Assembly (NCBI GenBank): GCA_023249815.1
Contig: JAHFBX010000009.1
Location: 13,276-22,200, forward strand
Source of the DNA: Candidatus Eiseniibacteriota bacterium
GTDB lineage: Bacteria > Eisenbacteria > RBG-16-71-46
Reading direction: 5' to 3'
Length of the DNA stretch: 8,925 nucleotides
Positions 4,974-8,925 of the stretch are shown here, one piece after another. Under the pieces are notes generated by a model. It did not search any database and was not told the origin of the DNA. It saw only the letters and a program-made list of their open reading frames with translations. Each line of letters starts with the position of its first letter. The first letter of the stretch is position 1. Position numbers and translations under genes: made by a program.

Positions 4974-5722
4974 AGGACCTTCGCCTCCTCGCGCAGCGCG
5001 CGGATCAGCTCCGGCACCGCAGCGACGCCCTCGCCGACGATGCGGCCGCCTGCGCGCGGCGGTGGCAGCTCGAACGCGAGCCGTTCGAGGTGTGGCGGGC
5101 CCAGCTCGACCGTGCGTTCCTCGATCACCTTCTTCTTCGCCGCCATGATGCCCTTGAGCGATGCGTAGCGCGGCTCGTTCAATCCCTTGTCGGTCGTGAA
5201 CACCGCGGGCAGCGGGGCCTGCACGAGCTCCCGTCCGCCCTCGATCTCGCGCTCGACCTTCGCGATCGTGCCGGAGAGTTCGAACTTCGCGACGACGCTC
5301 ACGCACGGGCGCCCGAGCAGGGTCGCGAGCATCGGGCCGACCTGCGCGCCGTCATCGTCGACCGCCTGCTTGCCCAGCCAGACGATGCTTGCGTCGAGCG
5401 ACTTGATCGCGTCGGCGAGCGCCTTCGCAATGGCGAGCGCGTCCGGCACCGCGGCCTCGGCTCTGAGGTGGATCGCCCGATCCGCACCCATCGCGAGCGC
5501 GTTTCGAAGCGTGGTCTGCACGCCCGCGCCACCCAGCGACACCGCCACGACCTCGCCGGTGCCCGCCTGCTCCTTCACGCGCAGCGCCTGCTCGACGGCG
5601 AACTCGTCGTAAGGGTTCAGGATCATCGTGACACTCGTGGGATCGAGCGTGCGGCCGTCGGCGGCCACCTTGACGCGCGTCTCGGTGTCGGGCACCTGCT
5701 TGATGCACACGACCTGGAGCAC
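4970..5722 (-). CDS. etfB: Electron transfer flavoprotein, beta subunit
   Basis: EtfB binds AMP and pairs with EtfA; it also carries the recognition loop that docks to partner dehydrogenases. The 250-residue product opens VVCIKQVPDTETRV (4-17) and contains NPYDEFAVEQALR, GKQAVDDDGAQVGPMLA and the signature region VEREIEGGRELVQAPLPAVF. LNEPRYASLKGIMAAKKK (181-198) is the recognition loop with its following basic stretch. The GTG at 5722-5720 is chosen because AAGGAG (5737-5732) lies 9 nt upstream and because the usual EtfB N-terminus begins at this point. An in-frame start at 5806 would add 28 residues unlike the family and would span a palindrome. The stop overlaps the first ATG of the 24-nt repeat array. 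This is the first gene of an etfB-etfA operon. Confidence 0.96.
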   Translation of the reverse strand: MLQVVCIKQVPDTETRVKVAADGRTLDPTSVTMILNPYDEFAVEQALRVKEQAGTGEVVAVSLGGAGVQTTLRNALAMGADRAIHLRAEAAVPDALAIAKALADAIKSLDASIVWLGKQAVDDDGAQVGPMLATLLGRPCVSVVAKFELSGTIAKVEREIEGGRELVQAPLPAVFTTDKGLNEPRYASLKGIMAAKKKVIEERTVELGPPHLERLAFELPPPRAGGRIVGEGVAAVPELIRALREEAKVL

Positions 5723-5742
5723 CGGGGAGCTCTCCTTGAGTA

Positions 5743-5759
5743 GGTTCACGGCGTGAACC
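5743..5759. promoter_or_regulatory. 17-bp perfect palindrome upstream of etfB, candidate operator
   Basis: GGTTCACG and CGTGAACC form an exact 8-bp inverted repeat around one central base. It lies 5 nt upstream of the AAGGAG of etfB, downstream of the candidate promoter. Length and symmetry fit a dimeric repressor site (TetR-like sites are of this kind), but the same sequence could also fold as a tight RNA hairpin with a minimum loop. The regulator is not visible in the window. Confidence 0.45.
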
Positions 5760-5883
5760 GCCGGGAGCCCCGTCGGGGGATCCGGACGTGCGGCCGCGCC
5801 TGTCATCCTGTTCGTGCGCGCACGTCCGCTTTGGAGACTCGCGCGGACGGGGCGTGGGCCTATGAGGTGGGGTTGGGCGGTGC

Positions 5884-5913
5884 AGTCTCGCGGCCACGCG
5901 CAGCGGGTGTCAA
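5884..5913 (-). promoter_or_regulatory. Weak candidate promoter for etfBA
   Basis: A perfect -35 TTGACA (5913-5908) is followed after 18 bp by GAGACT (5889-5884), a poor -10 with three consensus bases. Transcription from here would give a leader of roughly 155 nt before the etfB GTG, including the palindrome. The gap from lysA to etfB (5723-5989) otherwise shows no gene-like frame on either strand. Confidence 0.35.
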
Positions 5914-5975
5914 CTGACTCGCGACGCGTGGCGCGGCACCCGCGGGACGCGTCGGGCGGCAGCGCGGATCGCGAC

Positions 5976-5989
5976 CACGCCGAGGCGTG
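5976..5989 (-). terminator. Short hairpin directly after the lysA stop
   Basis: CACGCC and GGCGTG, separated by 2 nt, begin immediately after the lysA TGA (5992-5990); folded with a 4-nt loop this leaves a 5-bp GC-rich stem. No T-run follows. It may mark the transcript end, but it is not a standard intrinsic terminator. Confidence 0.25.
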
Positions 5990-7291
5990 TCAGAGGTCCT
6001 CGCTGCCCGCTTCCATCGGCTGAACGAAGCTCTCGGCCGGTGCCGCGAGTCGCAGGCGTCCGCTCTCCTGCACCACCTGCGCGAGCCGGCCGCGTCCGTT
6101 GTAGCCGCTCGACATCACGGCGCCGTAGGCGCCCACGTCGAGCAGCGCCACCAGGTCGCCGGTCGCGAGCGGCGGGAGTGGCTCGTCCATGGCGAAGCGG
6201 TCGCTCGACTCGCACACGGGGCCGACGACGTCGGCGGGAGTGATCGCCCCCGCTCGCGGCGACAAGGGAAAGATGCGATGTCGCGCGCCATAGAGCGCCG
6301 GCCGCAACAGGTCGTTCATGCCCGCGGCGAGGACGACGAACCGGCGCGTGCCGTCCGTCTCGTCGCGATGCTTGTCCCACAGCACCTCGCAAACGAGCGT
6401 GCCCGCCGCGGCGACGAGGGTGCGCCCGGGCTCGAAGCACCAGCGCACGCGAGCCGCACCCGGGAGCGAGCTCAACGAGGTCGCGAGCGACGCCACATCG
6501 AACTCGCTCCCGGTCCCGTCGTAGTCCACCGCGAAGCCGCCGCCCAGGTTCACGCTCTCAAGCACGTGACCCGCGTTCGCGCACGCGCCCACCAACTCGA
6601 GCGCCAGCCGACCGGAGTCCACGAAGGGCGCCACACTCGCGACCTGCGATCCCACGTGGATGTGCACGCCGTCCAACTGGAGGTGAGCCCATCGTTCACT
6701 CGCGCGCCAGGCATCGAGCGCCTGAGGCACGCTCATGCCGAACTTGCTCGCGGCATGACCGGTCTCGATGTGCTGATGTCCGCCCGCTACGATGCCGGGG
6801 TTCACGCGCAGCGCCACGCTCACGCGAACGCCGGCGCGCGCTGCTTCGCGCTCGAGCAGTTCCAGCTCGCCCGGATGATCCGCGCTCACGCACTCGACGC
6901 CGTGTCGCGCCACCCACGTCGCTTCCTCGGGAGTTCGGCCATTGCCCGAGAGCGTCCGGGCGCCGGACGGGAACCCGCAGGCGCGCGCGAGTTCGAGCTC
7001 GCCGATCGAGCCCGCGTCGGCGCCGAATCCTGCCTCGCGCAGGGCGCGAACGAGGGCCGGTAACCCATTGGCTTTGAGTGCGTAGTGAATCCGAGGCCGG
7101 AGTTGATTCAAGTGATGCTTTAAGTGCTCGGCACGGGCCCGAACGTGGTCCAGATCGTAGAACCAGAACGCGCGTGACCCGGGATGCCGCGCGTTCAACG
7201 CGGCGTGCGCGCGCGCGAGCCACGCCGCGTCCGCCGCGCGATTCCCCGACGTCGAAGCGTTCGACGTGCTCACCGCGGCAGCTTCTTCCAT
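5990..7291 (-). CDS. lysA: Diaminopimelate decarboxylase
   Basis: LysA removes CO2 from meso-diaminopimelate to give L-lysine, the last step of the pathway, using pyridoxal phosphate (PLP). The 433-residue protein has the fold-type III decarboxylase plan: an N-terminal barrel with the PLP lysine K73 in YALKAN (70-75), GADAGSIGELELA, the SKFG motif (182-185), HVGSQ (212-216), the phosphate-binding GGG near 250-252, and EPGR (287-290). The C-terminal beta domain holds GPVCESSD with catalytic C360 and GAYG (387-390) with Y389. The TGHAASKFG and CESSD motifs favour LysA over arginine or ornithine decarboxylase relatives. The first 20 residues are low-complexity; GTG at 7273 is an alternative start with a somewhat better purine stretch before it. 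The gene begins 7 nt after the mobA stop. Confidence 0.92.
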   Translation of the reverse strand: MEEAAAVSTSNASTSGNRAADAAWLARAHAALNARHPGSRAFWFYDLDHVRARAEHLKHHLNQLRPRIHYALKANGLPALVRALREAGFGADAGSIGELELARACGFPSGARTLSGNGRTPEEATWVARHGVECVSADHPGELELLEREAARAGVRVSVALRVNPGIVAGGHQHIETGHAASKFGMSVPQALDAWRASERWAHLQLDGVHIHVGSQVASVAPFVDSGRLALELVGACANAGHVLESVNLGGGFAVDYDGTGSEFDVASLATSLSSLPGAARVRWCFEPGRTLVAAAGTLVCEVLWDKHRDETDGTRRFVVLAAGMNDLLRPALYGARHRIFPLSPRAGAITPADVVGPVCESSDRFAMDEPLPPLATGDLVALLDVGAYGAVMSSGYNGRGRLAQVVQESGRLRLAAPAESFVQPMEAGSEDL

Positions 7292-7298
7292 GCCCGGC

Positions 7299-7901
7299 TC
7301 ACCGGCGTTCCATCGCGAGCCTCGATTCGGCCATCGCGAGTTCTTCGCGCGTGTTCACGTTCGCCCACGCCTCCCTGCCACCGGGCCAGCTCGAGAGTTC
7401 GTCGTCATCCACCCACACCGGGCCAAGCCGCTCGACTGCGAGCGTCACCAGTCGAACGCCCGCCTCGACCTCGAGTGCCAGTCGCTCGCGCGCACGATTC
7501 GAGTACCACGCGGCGAGCGGCTGCGCCAGTCCGCCGGGTCGCGGCAACACCGCGAGCGCTTCGCCACGTCGCGCGCGCAGGCGCGCGAGCGCCGCCGTCT
7601 CGACGAGCGGCATGTCCACGGCGAGCACGAGCGCCTCGTCGTGCGCTCGCGCGCCGAGTCCGGCGACCATCGCGGGAAGTGGTCCGACGCTACCGGTCGG
7701 ATCCGCCACGCGCTCGCGCGCCGGCACGGGCAGCGACATGCCCTCCGGCGCCACCACGACCACTTCGTCACACGACTCGCGCAGCACCGAGAGCGCGCGG
7801 TCGAGCAGCGTTCGCCCCGCACAGCGGACGAGCGCCTTCGGCACGCCGGCGTCGAGACGCGAACCGCGGCCACCGGCGAGCAGGACGCCGAGCGCGCGCA
7901 C
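7299..7901 (-). CDS. mobA: MobA-like molybdenum cofactor guanylyltransferase (NTP transferase)
   Basis: MobA attaches GMP to molybdopterin to make the guanine dinucleotide form of the cofactor. The 200-residue product has the family length and order: LLAGGRGSRL with PK a few residues on (7-22) for the nucleotide, GPLPAMVAGL (73-82), VDMPLV (95-100) with the metal-binding Asp D96, QPLAAWY, and a C-terminal WANVNTREEL close to the NVNTPEDL of MobA. The GTG at 7901-7899 is chosen: it lies one base after the stop of the upstream dehydrogenase and gives the normal short N-terminus before the glycine-rich loop. A TTG at 7928 would extend it by nine residues. No molybdenum enzyme or other cofactor gene is present, so the relatives (MobA/CoxI-like cytidylyltransferases, other sugar-nucleotide transferases) cannot be excluded. 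Confidence 0.7.
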   Translation of the reverse strand: MRALGVLLAGGRGSRLDAGVPKALVRCAGRTLLDRALSVLRESCDEVVVVAPEGMSLPVPARERVADPTGSVGPLPAMVAGLGARAHDEALVLAVDMPLVETAALARLRARRGEALAVLPRPGGLAQPLAAWYSNRARERLALEVEAGVRLVTLAVERLGPVWVDDDELSSWPGGREAWANVNTREELAMAESRLAMERR

Positions 7902-7902
7902 G

Positions 7903-8895
7903 TCAGTAACCCGCTCGCTTGTCCACAACGTTCGTGAGCGGCTCGCCCGCGAGGAAGCGGGCGAGGTTTGCCGTGAACTGTTCCATCGCGCGCTCCCAGT
8001 AGCGGGGCGCCATCCCCGACGTGTGCGGCGTGAGGATCACCTGGGGCAGGTCCCAGAGCGGGCTCGACGCCGGCAACGGCTCCTCCGCGAACACGTCGAG
8101 CGCCGCGCCGGCGAGCCGGCGCGAGCGCAGCGCGTCCACGAGTGCGTCCTCGTCCACGAGCGCGCCGCGACCCAGGTTCACGAGTCGCGCGTGCGGAGGC
8201 ATGAGGGCCAGCTGCTCCGGCCCGATCATGCGCTGGGTCTCGGGCGTGAGCGGCGCTACGAGCACGACCCAGTCGGAGCTCGCGAGCAGTTCGCCCAACC
8301 TCTCGACCGGCCACTGCGCGTGCACCGGCTCCGGCGGGTCCACCGGATGCCTTCGCACGGCGAGCACGCGCATCCCCATCGCTCTCGCGCGTTCGGCCAG
8401 CGCGCGACCGATGTGCCCGAGGCCCACGATGCCGAGCGTGGAGCCTCTCAACGAACCGAGCGGCGGCGAGTCGCGCCAGTGCGACTCCTGCGCCCACGTA
8501 TGGGCGTGCTGTGCGTCGCGTGCCAGGTGCAGCTTGCGCGTGAACGCCAGCATCATCGAGAGCGCGTGCTCCGCCATGGAGTCGGCGTGGAGTCCGCGAG
8601 AGTTCGTCACCACGACGTCGCTCTCGACGAGCGCGGGGAACAGCACGCCCGTGACGCTCGCGGCCGTCGAGTGGATCCAGCGCAGATTCCGCGCGCGGTC
8701 GAAGTTCGCCGCTCGTACCGCGAAGCCGAGCACGACGTCGGCGTCAGCGAGACGCGCGTCGGCCTCGTCACGCGTGTCCGGGCTCCACACCTCCACGCCG
8801 GGCAGCGCTGTCGCGACCGAAGCCGCCAACCCGCGCGGCAGCTCCCACACGCCACTCGGGTCCCGCACCCATTCCAGCACGCGCACGCGGTCCAT
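7903..8895 (-). CDS. D-isomer-specific 2-hydroxyacid dehydrogenase
   Basis: This family reduces 2-keto acids to D-2-hydroxy acids, or the reverse, with NAD(P)H. The 330-residue protein has the two-domain plan: catalytic parts at both ends and a nucleotide domain in the middle with GLGHIG (158-163). The catalytic triad is present: R243 (NLGRGALVDEDAL), E272 (FAEEPLP) and H291 (TPHTSG). At the end of the second strand of the nucleotide fold the sequence is VRRHP, with no Asp, which in this family suggests NADPH rather than NADH. The closest functional types are glyoxylate/hydroxypyruvate reductases; it lacks the ACT domain of a full-length phosphoglycerate dehydrogenase. The ATG at 8895 (MDRVRVLEW) is preferred; a GTG at 8913 would add six residues. 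The promoter region lies outside the window. Substrate is not predictable. Confidence 0.88.
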   Translation of the reverse strand: MDRVRVLEWVRDPSGVWELPRGLAASVATALPGVEVWSPDTRDEADARLADADVVLGFAVRAANFDRARNLRWIHSTAASVTGVLFPALVESDVVVTNSRGLHADSMAEHALSMMLAFTRKLHLARDAQHAHTWAQESHWRDSPPLGSLRGSTLGIVGLGHIGRALAERARAMGMRVLAVRRHPVDPPEPVHAQWPVERLGELLASSDWVVLVAPLTPETQRMIGPEQLALMPPHARLVNLGRGALVDEDALVDALRSRRLAGAALDVFAEEPLPASSPLWDLPQVILTPHTSGMAPRYWERAMEQFTANLARFLAGEPLTNVVDKRAGY

Positions 8896-8925
8896 GGCGC
8901 GCGATGTTGCCACAGCCGGTGCAGC

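Noticed and set aside
4779..5306. A single 175-codon minus-strand protein ending in the octapeptide repeats
   Set aside because: Its first two thirds lie out of frame inside etfB and look like shadow sequence; only the part from 4973, which overlaps the etfB stop, is kept.
5723..5806. N-terminal extension of EtfB from an in-frame start at 5806
   Set aside because: The added residues are unlike EtfB N-termini, the segment contains the palindrome and Shine-Dalgarno, and the GTG at 5722 has proper spacing.
7445..8497. 350-codon minus-strand frame overlapping both mobA and the dehydrogenase
   Set aside because: The Arg/Ala-rich translation has no motifs, while both overlapping genes carry complete catalytic motif sets.

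Overview
All recognisable genes lie on the minus strand, so the biology reads from right to left. The DNA is GC-rich, with a matching GC-rich third-position habit. The subunits look bacterial: separate NuoC and NuoD, a NuoD opening like that of Geobacter-type complex I, and a complete classic EtfBA pair. I infer a high-GC, respiring Gram-negative-type bacterium, perhaps a deltaproteobacterial or Myxococcota-like lineage or a candidate phylum such as Eisenbacteria. The sequence alone does not settle the taxon.

Layout from right to left. (1) 8895-5990 is a tightly packed group: an NAD(P)-dependent D-2-hydroxyacid dehydrogenase, a MobA-like nucleotidyltransferase and diaminopimelate decarboxylase (LysA). 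(2) 5989-5723 is a gap with a candidate promoter and a 17-bp perfect palindrome just before the etf ribosome-binding site. (3) 5722-3811 holds etfB and etfA, the two subunits of electron transfer flavoprotein. (4) 3810-3713 is a short gap with a good promoter (TTGACG, 17 bp, TAGGTT) and a small leader hairpin. (5) 3712-1 is the front of a complex I operon, nuoA-B-C-D-E-F, with nuoF cut by the window edge. ETF delivers electrons from acyl-CoA and related dehydrogenases to the quinone pool (through ETF:quinone oxidoreductase, not seen here), and complex I delivers them from NADH, so regions 3 and 5 together are respiratory input modules.

The unusual feature is a short repeat that sits only in gene junctions. 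Its 15-nt core on the coding strand is ATGAGCGMAGCGAAG (first AGC sometimes CGC), and there are 18 copies at four junctions in two operons: nuoE/nuoF (1), nuoD/nuoE (8), nuoA/nuoB (1) and etfB/etfA (8). Every copy starts with an ATG, and at all four junctions the frame opened by the repeat closes with a TGA that overlaps the downstream gene's ATG as ATGA. In nuoD/nuoE the period is exactly 23 nt (3x8-1), so the array reads as eight consecutive 8-codon mini-ORFs, each overlapping the next by ATGA, running without a gap from the nuoD stop to the nuoE start. In etfB/etfA the period is 24 nt, so the units fuse into one 64-codon octapeptide-repeat ORF that also overlaps its neighbours by ATGA at both ends. 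The 3' half of most units holds a Shine-Dalgarno-like purine stretch placed for the next ATG. It looks like a portable translation-coupling or reinitiation element, or a selfish/expanding repeat that inserts at ATGA stop-start overlaps without breaking coupling. The reading-frame facts are visible; the function is inference.
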